Shown here: one piece after another, positions 26,107 to 35,175 of the stretch | Layout of the letters: every line of letters begins with the position of its first letter | Position numbering within the stretch: position 1 is the stretch's first letter | Assembly: GCA_036825615.1 (NCBI GenBank) | Contig: DAISXY010000003.1 | Span: forward strand, 186,001 to 250,000 | Length of the DNA: 64,000 bases | Direction of reading: 5' to 3' | From: JAICXG01 sp036825615 | Lineage (GTDB): Bacteria > Verrucomicrobiota > Verrucomicrobiia > Chthoniobacterales > UBA10450 | Notes under the pieces: generated by a model | The model's input: the letters and a program-made list of their open reading frames with translations, nothing else | Databases searched by the model: none | What the model was told of the DNA's origin: nothing | Translations under genes and position numbers: made by a program

Positions 26107-26969
26107 GTAAAATCGACCTTTAATCCATCATAGGCGATCCCGACTCCGGCTGGCAGATCACGCTCCGCGCTTTGGGGCAGTTCGTGGCACATATGAGTGA
26201 AAAGAGTGCGGCCGGCGTGAACGCGCTCCGCCACTTCGAGCGCCTGGGCGACGCTGAGATGGGTGGGATGCGGTTTTTCCCGGAGCGCATCGATCACGAG
26301 CAACTCGACCTGCTCAATTTTGCGTCCGATTTCATCCGGGACCGCGCTGCAATCGCTCAAATAGGCGAGGAGCTTGCGGCCGTCGCGGGAGAAAAGATAA
26401 CCGTAAGTCTCGGCGCTGCCGTGCGGCACGGGCAGCGGAGTGATGCTGGTATTGCCTAAGGAAAAGGTGCCGGAGATGATGTGCGGCTCCGGTTTCAGAT
26501 AGCCGGGCCAGGGATTCGGATTCTGAAAGGCAAACTGATAAACCCGTTCGAGATCGGCCATGGTTTCGGCCGAGGCGTAGACCGGCATGCGGCCGCGCCG
26601 GGCGAGCGCGAAGCGGCGCAGGTCATCGAACCCCATCACATGGTCGGTGTGCGAATGGGTCATGAGGACAGCGTCGACTTGCCAGATGTTTTCCCGCAGA
26701 CATTGGGTGCGAAAATCGGTCCCGGTGTCGACGACGTAATTGCCCTCCGGCGTCTCGAGGAAAATCGACGCCCGGGTGCGGTTGTCACGCGGATCGGGTG
26801 AACGGCAGACAGCGCAATCGCAGCAGATCATCGGCACGCCGACCGAGGTGCCGGTGCCGAGAAAGGTGAGACGGAGGACTGTAGCCGGGGGCGCTGACCC
26901 CGACCCCCTTTCGGGCGTGGGTTGAGAGTTTTTGGTTGAAAGTTGAGAGTCGGCCTTCAGAGAATCCAT
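26103..26969 (-). CDS. MBL-fold metallo-hydrolase (PhnP-like)
   Basis: 288 aa. LTFLGTGTSVGVPMICCDCAVC starts the domain and includes the Cys-rich segment of PhnP/YycJ-like phosphodiesterases; LMTHSHTDHVMGFDDLR is the HxHxDH metal site, and VPHGSAETYGYL, YLSDCSAVP and FTHMCHELP provide later ligands. The first 30 residues (DSLKADSQLSTKNSQPTPER) are encoded by two repeat families, and no ATG, GTG or TTG exists between this ATG and the conserved core, so the start codon appears to have been supplied by repeat DNA. It leads the operon with the TIGR03790 gene and is divergent from recN. Confidence 0.8.
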   Translation of the reverse strand: MDSLKADSQLSTKNSQPTPERGSGSAPPATVLRLTFLGTGTSVGVPMICCDCAVCRSPDPRDNRTRASIFLETPEGNYVVDTGTDFRTQCLRENIWQVDAVLMTHSHTDHVMGFDDLRRFALARRGRMPVYASAETMADLERVYQFAFQNPNPWPGYLKPEPHIISGTFSLGNTSITPLPVPHGSAETYGYLFSRDGRKLLAYLSDCSAVPDEIGRKIEQVELLVIDALREKPHPTHLSVAQALEVAERVHAGRTLFTHMCHELPQSAERDLPAGVGIAYDGLKVDFT

Positions 26970-27000
26970 CTCTCAACTCTCAACCCGCAACTCTCAACTC
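26881..27000. repeat. Composite repeat tract between the MBL gene and recN
   Basis: One arm of the REP-like family (26881-26903, GTAGCCGGGGGCGCTGACCC followed by CGA) is followed by several copies of GTTGAGAGTT / CTCTCAACTCTCAAC between 26920 and 27000, arranged as inverted and direct copies. It contains the start codon of the MBL gene on the minus strand and the sequence just before the recN start, so it occupies the divergent promoter space. Confidence 0.75.
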
Positions 27001-27005
27001 CGGTC

Positions 27006-28658
27006 TTGCTCAGCCTCCTTCGCATCAAAAATCTCGCCCTGGTTGAAAACCTCGAGTGGGAGCTTGCCCCCGGGTTTACCGCGATCACGGGCGAGACCGG
27101 CGCGGGCAAATCGATCATCATCGGTGCGCTCCAGTTATTGTTAGGCGAACGGGCCGACAAGTCGCTCATTCGCACCGGCGCGGAAGCCTGCACGGTCGAG
27201 GCGATTTTTGCGGCGGCAGATTTTTCCGAGCTGAACCGCTTCCTCGAGGCATCGGGGATTGAACCGGTGGAAAGCGAGCTGATCGTGAAGCGCAGCTTTT
27301 CGTTAGGCGGGAGCAGCCGGCAGTTCGTCAACGGTTCGCCGACCACGCTCGCGCTCTTGAAAAAACTCGGCGACGAATTGGTTGATCTGCACGGGCCGCA
27401 CGATCACCAGTCGCTGCTTTCGCCGGAGCGCCAATTGGAATTGCTCGATCGTTTCGCGGATGCGGAAGCACCGTTGCAGGAATACCAGCGCACCTTCCGC
27501 AACTGGCGGGCGCTGCTCGAGGAACAGGCGACCTTGAGCACAGCGGAAGCGGCGCGCGAGCAGGAGATTGATCTTTTGCGCCACCAGGTGAACGAAATCG
27601 AGGCGGCAAAGTTGCAGCCCGATGAGGAGGAAGAAATTCTCGGGCGCTACAAACTGGCGAGCAACAGCCAACGTTTGATTGAGCTGGCAACAGCAGTGTC
27701 GCGCCAGCTTTCGGAAATCGACAATGCCGTCCTCAATCAGCTCGCGGAAACGCAGCGCCTCCTGCGTGAGCTGGAAAAAATCGATCCGAATCTCGCCGAA
27801 ACTTCCGCTGCGCATGCGGCCGCCGTGGTCGAGCTGAGCGAGATTGCGCGGACGCTCGATCGTTATGCCGAAAAACTCGATCTCGACCCGGAACAACTGG
27901 CGCAGCTCGAGCAACGCGTCACGTTAATCGAAACCCTCAAGCGCAAATACGGCGCAAGCGCTGCGGAGGTGATCGCCTTTGGGGAACGGGCCGCCGAGCG
28001 GTTGCGCAAAATCGAAGGGCGCGACGCGGAACTGGAACGGCTGGCGCGGGAAATCTCCGAGGCGAAGCAGGCGCTCGATCGCACCGCCGCCGCGCTGCGC
28101 AAGAAACGCACAGCGACGGCGCCAAAACTGAGCCGCAACATCCGGCAACAGCTCCTAGACCTCGGTTTCCGCCAATCGGAATTTGAAGTGAGCATTTCAC
28201 CTGACGACGAGCCGCGGCTGTGCGGGACGGAAACGGTCGAGCTGCTCTTTTCGCCCAACCCGGGCGAGCCGTTGAAACCTTTGCGCGCGATCGCGTCGAG
28301 TGGCGAAATTTCTCGGCTCATGCTCGCGATCAAGTCCTCCCTCGCGCTCCAGGACGCCATCCCGCTCCTGGTTTTCGACGAGATCGACGCCAATGTCGGC
28401 GGCGAAATCGCCAACGCGGTCGGAACGAAAATGCGCGCTTTGGCGGAGAAGCACCAGGTGCTTTGCATCACCCACCTGCCGCAGGTGGCGGCGGCCGCAA
28501 CCAGCCATTTTATGGTGACAAAGGAGGTCGCACGGGGACGGACATTTTCCGAGCTCCACGAGGTGAAAGGCAAGGCGCGCCAGGCAGAGATCGCGCGCAT
28601 GTTAGGCGGGAAGACGGAATCCGCATTAAAACACGCGGCGAGTCTGCTCGGGACGTGA
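27006..28658 (+). CDS. recN: DNA repair protein RecN
   Basis: SMC-like ATPase acting early in double-strand break repair. 550 aa from a TTG start that gives MLSLLRIKNLALVENLEWEL, the standard beginning; earlier in-frame ATG/GTG codons lie in repeat DNA. Walker A is GETGAGKSIIIGAL near residue 31; a long coiled coil spans about 150-370; the ABC signature region is SSGEISRLMLAIK and Walker B LVFDEIDANVGGEIA near 455, followed by ITHLPQVAAAA. Length matches the family. The gene is convergent with nothing and followed by a flavoprotein gene after 70 bp. Confidence 0.95.
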   Translation: MLSLLRIKNLALVENLEWELAPGFTAITGETGAGKSIIIGALQLLLGERADKSLIRTGAEACTVEAIFAAADFSELNRFLEASGIEPVESELIVKRSFSLGGSSRQFVNGSPTTLALLKKLGDELVDLHGPHDHQSLLSPERQLELLDRFADAEAPLQEYQRTFRNWRALLEEQATLSTAEAAREQEIDLLRHQVNEIEAAKLQPDEEEEILGRYKLASNSQRLIELATAVSRQLSEIDNAVLNQLAETQRLLRELEKIDPNLAETSAAHAAAVVELSEIARTLDRYAEKLDLDPEQLAQLEQRVTLIETLKRKYGASAAEVIAFGERAAERLRKIEGRDAELERLAREISEAKQALDRTAAALRKKRTATAPKLSRNIRQQLLDLGFRQSEFEVSISPDDEPRLCGTETVELLFSPNPGEPLKPLRAIASSGEISRLMLAIKSSLALQDAIPLLVFDEIDANVGGEIANAVGTKMRALAEKHQVLCITHLPQVAAAATSHFMVTKEVARGRTFSELHEVKGKARQAEIARMLGGKTESALKHAASLLGT

Positions 28659-28728
28659 TTCGCAGGTTCTGGCCTAACTTTTCCCTCGCCATCGCGACCC
28701 GCGATTCTCTATCGTCCGTTTTTCCGAA

Positions 28729-29910
28729 ATGATTCAACGCGATTATCTCATCATTGGCAGTGGCATCGGGGGGAGCAGCGTCTGCGAAGGGATTCGGCAG
28801 TACGACAAAAAAGGCAGCGTAACGCTGGTTGGAGGCGAAACTTTTTACCCCTACAAACGGTGGGTGCTCTCGAAGGATTTCCTGCGGGAGAAAACGCCCG
28901 CGATCAAGAAGCTGGCCTGCCTCGACGAGCGCTGGTACGAGGCGCATAAGATCGAAACGCGCTTTGGCACGATTGTGACCCAGTTCAATATCGATCGGCG
29001 GCTGGCCGTGCTCGGCAACGGCGAGACGATTGAGTTTAAGAAAGCCTGCCTTGCCATGGGAAGCCGGCCGGTCCGCCCCGCGGTCGCCGGCATCGGGCTG
29101 GGCAACGTGATTTATCTGCGCACGATCCGTGACGCGCTCGCGCTGCGGGAAATGGCGCAGTCGGAAAAGACGATCGTGATCGTGGGTGGCGGTCTGCTGG
29201 CCTGCGAAGTCGCGGCCAGCCTGCGCCAGACGAAGCTGAAGATTGCGATGATGCATCGGCATCAGACCCTCCTGAATCGCTATCTTGATGCCGAGACCGC
29301 GGTGTGGGTGACGGAACAATTTGGCAAGCACGGGGTCACACTTCTACTTGGTTCGAGCCTCAATGGTTTCGAAGGCAAAACGGTTTTGCGCAACATCCAG
29401 ACCAAGAGCGGCGAGCGGGTTGCGGCGGGCGTGGCGGTGGTCGCCTGCGGCTCGGAACCAAATCTCGACATTGTGCGCAACACTCCGCTCTCCGGTCCGC
29501 ACGGCTCGCCGGTTTCGGATTATCTCGAGACGGAAGAGAAAGGAATCTACGCGGTGGGCGACGTCGCTTTTTACCCGGATCGCCTCATGGGAGGGATGCG
29601 GCGGCAGACCCACTGGGAAAATGCGCGTGAACAGGGCCTCATCGTGGGTGCAAATATTACGGGCAAGAAGCGTCAGCGTTACGAGCAGATTCCGTATTTC
29701 TGGACCGAGATGTTCGATCTGAAATTCGATTTCATCGGCGACTTCGTTCACCCGCCGACCCGGGTGCAACTGACCGGGTCATATAACAAGGCGCGCTTCG
29801 CTCTGCGCTACTTCCAGGGCGACAGGTTGCGTGGGATCGTGCTCTGCCGGCACAACGCGAGCGAAGTGGAATCGGCGAGGAAGGAATTGCGCGAAGCGCT
29901 CGGGAAGTAG
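28729..29910 (+). CDS. FAD-dependent pyridine nucleotide-disulfide oxidoreductase family protein
   Basis: 393-aa flavoprotein of the ferredoxin reductase/AIF type. IIGSGIGGSSVCEGIR is the FAD dinucleotide loop, IVIVGGGLLACEVAASLR near residue 150 the NAD(P)H loop, and GIYAVGDVAFYPD near 270 the second FAD contact. There is no redox-active CxxC pair next to the first loop, so it is not a thioredoxin/lipoamide reductase. The C-terminal part (FDLKFDFIGDF, ARFALRYFQGDRLRG) fits the AIF/rubredoxin-reductase C-terminal domain. Its electron acceptor is unknown; no ferredoxin gene is adjacent. Confidence 0.85.
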   Translation: MIQRDYLIIGSGIGGSSVCEGIRQYDKKGSVTLVGGETFYPYKRWVLSKDFLREKTPAIKKLACLDERWYEAHKIETRFGTIVTQFNIDRRLAVLGNGETIEFKKACLAMGSRPVRPAVAGIGLGNVIYLRTIRDALALREMAQSEKTIVIVGGGLLACEVAASLRQTKLKIAMMHRHQTLLNRYLDAETAVWVTEQFGKHGVTLLLGSSLNGFEGKTVLRNIQTKSGERVAAGVAVVACGSEPNLDIVRNTPLSGPHGSPVSDYLETEEKGIYAVGDVAFYPDRLMGGMRRQTHWENAREQGLIVGANITGKKRQRYEQIPYFWTEMFDLKFDFIGDFVHPPTRVQLTGSYNKARFALRYFQGDRLRGIVLCRHNASEVESARKELREALGK

Positions 29911-30077
29911 CGGTGCCGCGGTCGTCCCAATCGTCCTGGTAATGCGGCGCGACGAAGTCCCCCAGAGCCCAAGGACAATTGTCCCCGCCGCTTCCGCATA
30001 GCACCAGCTACGAAAGATCGGCTCCACGGCACGAAACGTGCGGATATTTGGCTCACGTTGTCACGCACTTTTGCTCC

Positions 30078-30818
30078 ATGTTTGATCACGATGATTTGAA
30101 ATGGCTCGCCGCCCACGCAACAGAGTTGAATAGTCTGCTCCAGCAGGTGGGCCGTTACTCGGAGGAAGTTCGCCGGCACAAGGCGGAGCCGCGCTACCTC
30201 GATCTTCTGAACGAGCGGGTCGAGCTCGCCTCGCGCAAGTCGCAGGAACTTTTCGACCGGGTGACCGGCGGAATCCTAAACCTCGCCGGCATCGCCTCGC
30301 CGGTCAGTTCCGTTACCGTGAACCGTCTGGCTCCGGCCGCTCCTCCAGCGCACACTGATCTGCTCGTGAGAATTCCGGTCGGCGAGATCAAGCCGACCAC
30401 CGATCGGCGCGACGAGCGGAGCCGGCCCGAGATTCGTAATCCGCAAGGCGACCACGAGCTGATCCTGCTCGTGGACGATGATGCGGACCTGCTCGAGAGC
30501 ACGAGCGCAATTCTGGAATTCGAGGATTACCGCATCGTGACCGCCGCGACCGGCCCGGAAGCATTGCGAATCTATCGCCTGATGGGGAAGGAAATCGCGC
30601 TCGTCATCCTCGATTACTTTCTTCCGGTGATGGACGGCGACGCCGTTTTCGATGAATTGAAGGCGATCGATCCCGAAGTGCGAGTCGTCCTGAGCAGCGG
30701 GTTCAGCGAGCAGGCGCAACTCGGCAACATGCTCGCGTGCGGTCTGCGCGGGTTCATTCCCAAGCCTTACACGCACGAAAAGCTGATCGAGCAGATTCGG
30801 CTCGTGCTCGACACCTGA
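30078..30818 (+). CDS. Response regulator with N-terminal helical domain
   Basis: 246 aa. The C-terminal 125 residues are a receiver: ILLVDDDADLLEST acid pair, LVILDYFLPVMDGDAV phospho-Asp, VVLSSGFSEQAQ and FIPKPYTHEKLIEQI Lys. Residues 1-75 form a charged helical segment (DDLKWLAAHATELNSLLQQVGRYSEEV) possibly a coiled coil; a Pro-rich linker joins them. The ATG at 30078 follows a weak purine stretch; the frame is open upstream but begins in non-conserved sequence. It sits 83 bp before the PilT genes and may be functionally tied to them, since twitching systems often use CheY-like regulators (inference). Confidence 0.85.
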   Translation: MFDHDDLKWLAAHATELNSLLQQVGRYSEEVRRHKAEPRYLDLLNERVELASRKSQELFDRVTGGILNLAGIASPVSSVTVNRLAPAAPPAHTDLLVRIPVGEIKPTTDRRDERSRPEIRNPQGDHELILLVDDDADLLESTSAILEFEDYRIVTAATGPEALRIYRLMGKEIALVILDYFLPVMDGDAVFDELKAIDPEVRVVLSSGFSEQAQLGNMLACGLRGFIPKPYTHEKLIEQIRLVLDT

Positions 30819-30900
30819 AAATGGGTGCAAAACCGCGATCTCATCCCAGTGACCCAATCCGCCCGCTGGCATCAATTTAGCTTCTCGCAAGCAGACCTGC

Positions 30901-31983
30901 ATGGCTCGAATTGATGCATTTTTCAAACTGATGGCGGAGGAGAAGGCGTCCGACCTTCATCTCTCGACCAACAACCCGCCCATCCTGCGCATCAACGGTG
31001 ACCTCGTGCGGGTCGACTATCCGCCGCTCCAGAATGACGACCTCAAGGCGATGGTCTACGAAATCGCGCCCGAGCCAAAGATTAAAATTTTCGAGGAAAC
31101 CTATGACGTCGATTTCGGCTATGAAATCCCCGGCGTCGCCCGTTACCGGGCCAATTTCTTCCAGCAGAAGTACGGCATCTCGGCCGTTTTCCGCCTCATT
31201 CCGACCAAAGTGATGACCGTAGACGAACTGGGCCTGCCGCCGGTCCTGAAAAAATTCGCGCTGCTGAAGAAAGGACTTGTGCTGGTTACCGGCCCGACCG
31301 GTTCGGGCAAATCGAGCACGCTGGCGGCAATGATGGATTACGCCAACCTCCACCGCCACGACCACATCATTACGGTCGAGGACCCGATCGAGTTCGTGCA
31401 CCGAAGCCAGAATTGCCTCGTTCAGCATCGCGAAGTGGGCGCGCACACCCGTTCCTTTGCCAGCGCCCTCCGGGGTGCCCTGCGCGAGGATCCCGACATC
31501 CTGCTCGTGGGCGAATTGCGCGACCTCGAGACAATCGAGCTCGCTCTCACTGCCGCCGCCACCGGTCACCTCGTCTTTGGCACTCTGCACACTTCGAGCG
31601 CGGCCAAGGCCGTCGATCGCATTATCGATGTTTTCCCGACCGACCAGCAAAACCAGATTCGCACCACCCTGGCCGAATCGCTTAAGGGTGTGGTCGCGCA
31701 AAACCTTTTCAAGCGCATTGACAAACCGGGCCGGGTCGCCGCGCTCGAAGTCCTGGTGGTCGATGTCGCGATCGCGAATCTCATCCGCGAGGGCAAAACC
31801 CACCAGATTGCAGGCATGATTCAGGTTGGAAAAAAGAAAGGCAACCAACCCTTTGACGATGCCATCATGGATCACCTCCGCCAGATGCGGATCTCGCCCG
31901 AGGAAGCCTATGAAAAAGCGGCTGACAAAAAGAAGTTCCGCTCCTTCCTCAAGACGCCGCCGGCCGAAGACTTTGAAGAGTAA
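30901..31983 (+). CDS. Type IV pilus retraction ATPase PilT-like, copy 1
   Basis: 360-aa hexameric ATPase that powers pilus retraction. N-terminal domain MARIDAFFKLMAEEKASDLHLSTNNPPILRI is standard PilT; Walker A GPTGSGKSSTLAAM near residue 131, Asp box VEDPIEFVH near 160, Walker B DILLVGELRDLETI near 200 and His box GHLVFGTLHTSSAAKAVDRIIDVF near 222. The AIRNLIRE-like PilT signature region is seen as VAIANLIREGKTHQI near 285. It is followed after 3 bp by a second PilT-type gene, so both form one transcript. No pilin or assembly genes are in the window. Confidence 0.93.
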   Translation: MARIDAFFKLMAEEKASDLHLSTNNPPILRINGDLVRVDYPPLQNDDLKAMVYEIAPEPKIKIFEETYDVDFGYEIPGVARYRANFFQQKYGISAVFRLIPTKVMTVDELGLPPVLKKFALLKKGLVLVTGPTGSGKSSTLAAMMDYANLHRHDHIITVEDPIEFVHRSQNCLVQHREVGAHTRSFASALRGALREDPDILLVGELRDLETIELALTAAATGHLVFGTLHTSSAAKAVDRIIDVFPTDQQNQIRTTLAESLKGVVAQNLFKRIDKPGRVAALEVLVVDVAIANLIREGKTHQIAGMIQVGKKKGNQPFDDAIMDHLRQMRISPEEAYEKAADKKKFRSFLKTPPAEDFEE

Positions 31984-31986
31984 ACG

Positions 31987-33153
31987 ATGAGAGCACCCGA
32001 TCTGGACCGCATCCTTTCAGTGATGTTGCGCACCTATGACGGCGTCTCCGATCTAAACTTCACCGTCGGGCATCCGCTCCAGGTCGAAGATTTCGGCGAG
32101 CTCAAGCCGGTCTACATCGACCCGCCGATCGAGCGGCTCACCCCGTACCAGACGGAACGTCTCGCCCTTACCCTGATGCAGGGCGACCGGCGCCTGATGC
32201 ACGATTTTGCCCTCGCAGGCTCGTGCGACTTCGGCTATTCGCTTAATGACGAGGCGCGATTCCGGGTCAACGTCTTTCGCCAACAGGGCAATTTCGCCGT
32301 CGTCATGCGTAAGCTCGAGGCGGCTGTGCCCTCGATCCGCTCGCTCAATCTTCCGCCGATCTTCGAAAAGATGGCGCAGGAGAAAAATGGGCTCATTCTC
32401 GTCACCGGCGCCACCGGCAGCGGTAAGACGACAACTCTCGCCGCGCTCCTCAACGAAGTGAATGAGAAGCAATCGGTCCACGTCGTCACGCTCGAGGATC
32501 CGATCGAATTCATTCACGCCCCGCGTCGCGCCACCTTTAACCAGCGTGAGCTTGGCTCCGATTTCGAAAGCTATCCCGGTGGTTTGCGGGCCGCGCTCCG
32601 GCAGGCGCCGAAGATCATTCTCGTGGGTGAAATGCGCGACCGCGCCACGGTCGAGATCGCGCTCATGGCGGCCGATACCGGTCACCTCGTCGTCAGCACC
32701 CTGCACACGATCGACGCCGGCCAATCCATGAACCGCATTCTCGGCCTCTTCACGCTGGGCGAGGAAAAGCAGCTCCGCCTCCGCCTCGCCGACAGCATCC
32801 GCTACATCGTCAGCCAGCGCCTCGCGCCGAAAGTGGGCGGCGGCCGGCAACTTTTGGTTGAGATCATGGGTCATAATCTCCGCACCCGCGAGGCGATCGC
32901 GCTCGGGGAAAACGAAGCGCGCAGCTTTTACGACATCATCGAGGCCAGCTCATCATTCGGCTGGTGCACCTTTGATCAATCGATCCTGCGCGAATTCGAG
33001 GCCGGCCATATCACGGAGGAAACCGCCCGCCTTTTTGCCTCGAACAAACGCCGCGTCATGCGCGCGATCGATGACATCCAGAAAGCCCGTGGGATTGAGA
33101 ACAACGAGGTAACCGATCTCCGGCTCGATCTCCCCGTCAACGCTTTTCGTTAG
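31987..33153 (+). CDS. PilT/PilU-like ATPase, copy 2
   Basis: 388 aa. Walker A GATGSGKTTTLAALLNEVNE near residue 140, Asp box LEDPIEFIHAPRR near 168, Walker B IILVGEMRDRATVEIAL near 210 and the His box GHLVVSTLHTIDAGQSMNRI near 228. The N-terminal region (MRAPDLDRILSVMLRTYDGVSDLNF) departs from PilT copy 1 and the C-terminal tail is longer, so it is a PilU-like paralogue rather than a recent duplicate. PilU acts with PilT and needs it for function. Its TAG stop lies in a CGTTAGGC octamer. The gene is coupled to the small receiver-like gene that follows after 7 bp. Confidence 0.9.
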   Translation: MRAPDLDRILSVMLRTYDGVSDLNFTVGHPLQVEDFGELKPVYIDPPIERLTPYQTERLALTLMQGDRRLMHDFALAGSCDFGYSLNDEARFRVNVFRQQGNFAVVMRKLEAAVPSIRSLNLPPIFEKMAQEKNGLILVTGATGSGKTTTLAALLNEVNEKQSVHVVTLEDPIEFIHAPRRATFNQRELGSDFESYPGGLRAALRQAPKIILVGEMRDRATVEIALMAADTGHLVVSTLHTIDAGQSMNRILGLFTLGEEKQLRLRLADSIRYIVSQRLAPKVGGGRQLLVEIMGHNLRTREAIALGENEARSFYDIIEASSSFGWCTFDQSILREFEAGHITEETARLFASNKRRVMRAIDDIQKARGIENNEVTDLRLDLPVNAFR

Positions 33154-33160
33154 GCGAAAA

Positions 33161-33634
33161 ATGAACAACCAGACGGGAAACGAATTTTTCGATCTCGACG
33201 ATACCACCGCCCTTGTCTGCGTCGATCCGGTTCAGTATCAAAAATTAATTGTGCCGCAGTTGACCGAGCTTGGGTACAAGGTTCACCTCGGCCTCTTCGA
33301 GGAAGACGTCCTGCTCAAGCTCGCGACCTACAACTACAACGTCGTCGTGGTTTACGAGAACTTTAAGGGCAGCAGCGCGGATCAGAACCCGATCCTGCGC
33401 GAGCTGGTCCGACGCCGCGGAGTGTTGCGGCGCGAACATTTTGTTGTCCTCCTGAGTCATCACGGGCCGACGAATGAGGCCATGATCGCTTTCACCCGCA
33501 GCGTTGACCTGATCGTCAACATCGCGGACCTGGCAAATTTCAAGCCCGTCCTGCGTCGCAGCGTCGCGCAATATCACGATCTCTATCTGCCCTTTCGCGA
33601 GACTCTGCGCGCGGTGCAAGCGGCGCGACGATAG
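33161..33634 (+). CDS. Degenerate receiver-like protein linked to PilT genes
   Basis: 157 aa in the PilT transcript. The pattern ALVCVDPVQYQKLIVPQLTELGYKV ... LATYNYNVVVVYENFKG ... REHFVVLLSHH ... DLIVNIADLANF follows the beta-alpha rhythm of a receiver domain, but the phospho-acceptor position falls on Tyr/Glu (VVVYENF), only one acidic residue stands in the first loop and no clear Lys-Pro is present. I infer a pseudo-receiver that binds a partner without phosphorylation. Purely pattern-based; a different Rossmann-like fold is possible. Confidence 0.55.
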   Translation: MNNQTGNEFFDLDDTTALVCVDPVQYQKLIVPQLTELGYKVHLGLFEEDVLLKLATYNYNVVVVYENFKGSSADQNPILRELVRRRGVLRREHFVVLLSHHGPTNEAMIAFTRSVDLIVNIADLANFKPVLRRSVAQYHDLYLPFRETLRAVQAARR

Positions 33635-33806
33635 GGTCGTCTCTCCTCAAGCGTCGCTTTTTTCTTCCCGGGGAGCCTGGGACGCGGTCTCGGCATCACG
33701 GCAGGCGCGGCACGGGCTCTCCAAACGGCCGATTCTGCAATTTCTTTTTTTCCAGACGCTGGTTGCGGGAACTTGTTAGCGCGTGGTAATTCTTCCCGCG
33801 CACCAG

Positions 33807-34328
33807 ATGAGGTTCGTTCAATGGGTTCGTTTTACCTGGGACTTGGATACGCTGCCTGCTCTGACGGCGGCTCTCCCGGAGCATTACCACATTGCGCCCG
33901 TTTCGCGCGCTGACGAGAACGAAGTCCGTGCGGTGCTCGCCCGCTGCTTCGCGCACGACACTTCATGGGGCGGCGCTATTCATGAGGTGAAGGCGATGCT
34001 TGAAGGCTGGCTCGAGCAAACCTTTGCCCCCGAGGGCAGCAATTTGTGCCTCGCGCTCCGCCACGGCGCGCGCATCATTGGTGCCTCGATCGTTGTCCCC
34101 GATCCGCTGGCGGAAGATCATCTCGCTCCCGGCCCTTGTGTGCAAATGGAGTACCGCAACCGCGGCCTTGGCACCGCACTTCTGGCCGAGGCGTTGCGCC
34201 AGCTCCAGGCCGCCGGCGTGCCGCGCGCGGTCGCGCTCGCGCGTCGCGACGGACCAGTGGCGCGCTTTCTTTACCCGAAGTTCAACGGTACGGTGATCGC
34301 GGGCACGAGTCCGCTACTCGCCGCCTGA
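33807..34328 (+). CDS. GNAT family N-acetyltransferase
   Basis: 173 aa starting at ATG 33807 (MRFVQWVRFTWDLDT). The acetyl-CoA motif A is EYRNRGLGTALLAEALRQL near residue 113, corresponding to the QxxGxG/A loop in the form RNRGLGTAL. Substrate unknown. A GTG eight codons upstream is an alternative start. It is convergent with lpxA on the other strand, 57 bp away. Confidence 0.8.
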   Translation: MRFVQWVRFTWDLDTLPALTAALPEHYHIAPVSRADENEVRAVLARCFAHDTSWGGAIHEVKAMLEGWLEQTFAPEGSNLCLALRHGARIIGASIVVPDPLAEDHLAPGPCVQMEYRNRGLGTALLAEALRQLQAAGVPRAVALARRDGPVARFLYPKFNGTVIAGTSPLLAA

Positions 34329-34385
34329 TCGTTCGCGAGCTTCCTCTGTTGCCATCCCGAGCCGCCGTGGACGAGCAAAATCCGC

Positions 34386-35165
34386 CTAACGAATAATGCC
34401 GCGCTCGCTCGTTTCGATGAACTCGACAATTGCCTCGACTTCGGCGTTTCCGCTGAATCGCGTGCGCAACTCCTCCAGCGCCTGCCCGGTATTCAGTTTG
34501 CCGCGATAAATGAGCCGGAACGCTTCCTTGATCGGCTTGATCTTCTCCGGCGGAAAGCCGGCCCGCTCGAGCCCGACCTGGTTAATCCCGCGCACTTCCG
34601 CCGGGTTGCCATCGGCGATCATGAAGGGCGGCACATCCTGCACAATTTTGGAGCAGCCGCCGGTGATCGCGAAGCGGCCGATCCGGCAAAACTGATGCAC
34701 CGCCGTGAGCCCGCCGATGACGGCGTGATCGTCCACGCGGACATGGCCGGCGAGGGTGCCGTTGTTCGAGAACACCACCGCGTCACCGACCGTGCAGTCG
34801 TGGCCGATGTGCGAATAGGCGAGAAAATTTCCGCGACTCCCGACGCGGGTCTTTCCGTTGCCGGCCGTGCTGCGGTTGATCGTGACAAATTCGCGAAACG
34901 TGTTCTCGTCGCCAATTTCGAGAAAGGTTGGCTCGCCTTTGTATTTCAGGTCCTGGGTCTGCTGGCCGATCGAGCAGTAAGCGTAAAACCTGTTCCCGCG
35001 CCCGGCCTTCAGCGGGCCGCAGAGGGTGACATGATGTTGGAGCCAGCAGTTTTCGCCTAACGACACCTGCGGGCCGATGATGCAGTAAGGGCCGACGACG
35101 GTGCCCGGAGCAAGTTGCGCCGCCGGGTCAACGATCGCCGTCGGATGAAGCTCCAGGCCCGACAT
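34386..35165 (-). CDS. lpxA: Acyl-ACP--UDP-N-acetylglucosamine O-acyltransferase
   Basis: First enzyme of lipid A synthesis; places an (R)-3-hydroxyacyl chain on UDP-GlcNAc. 259 aa built of left-handed beta-helix hexapeptide repeats (HPTAIVDPAAQLAPGTVVGP, SLGENCWLQHHVTLCGPLK). SHIGHDCTVGDAVVFSNN near residue 118 includes the catalytic His, and the C-terminal helical domain begins near LERAGFPPEKIKPI. The ATG was chosen for MSGLELHPTAIVDP; the longer frame runs into the upstream repeat. The TAG stop lies in a GCCTAACG octamer. Preceded on the same strand by lpxC/fabZ, 121 bp away. Confidence 0.94.
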   Translation of the reverse strand: MSGLELHPTAIVDPAAQLAPGTVVGPYCIIGPQVSLGENCWLQHHVTLCGPLKAGRGNRFYAYCSIGQQTQDLKYKGEPTFLEIGDENTFREFVTINRSTAGNGKTRVGSRGNFLAYSHIGHDCTVGDAVVFSNNGTLAGHVRVDDHAVIGGLTAVHQFCRIGRFAITGGCSKIVQDVPPFMIADGNPAEVRGINQVGLERAGFPPEKIKPIKEAFRLIYRGKLNTGQALEELRTRFSGNAEVEAIVEFIETSERGIIR

Positions 35166-35175
35166 CAGGTGAAAT

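Noticed and set aside
33640..33670. AAGCGTCGCTTTTTTC as a terminator after the PilT genes
   Set aside because: The stem is only four base pairs long, too weak to call despite the T-run.
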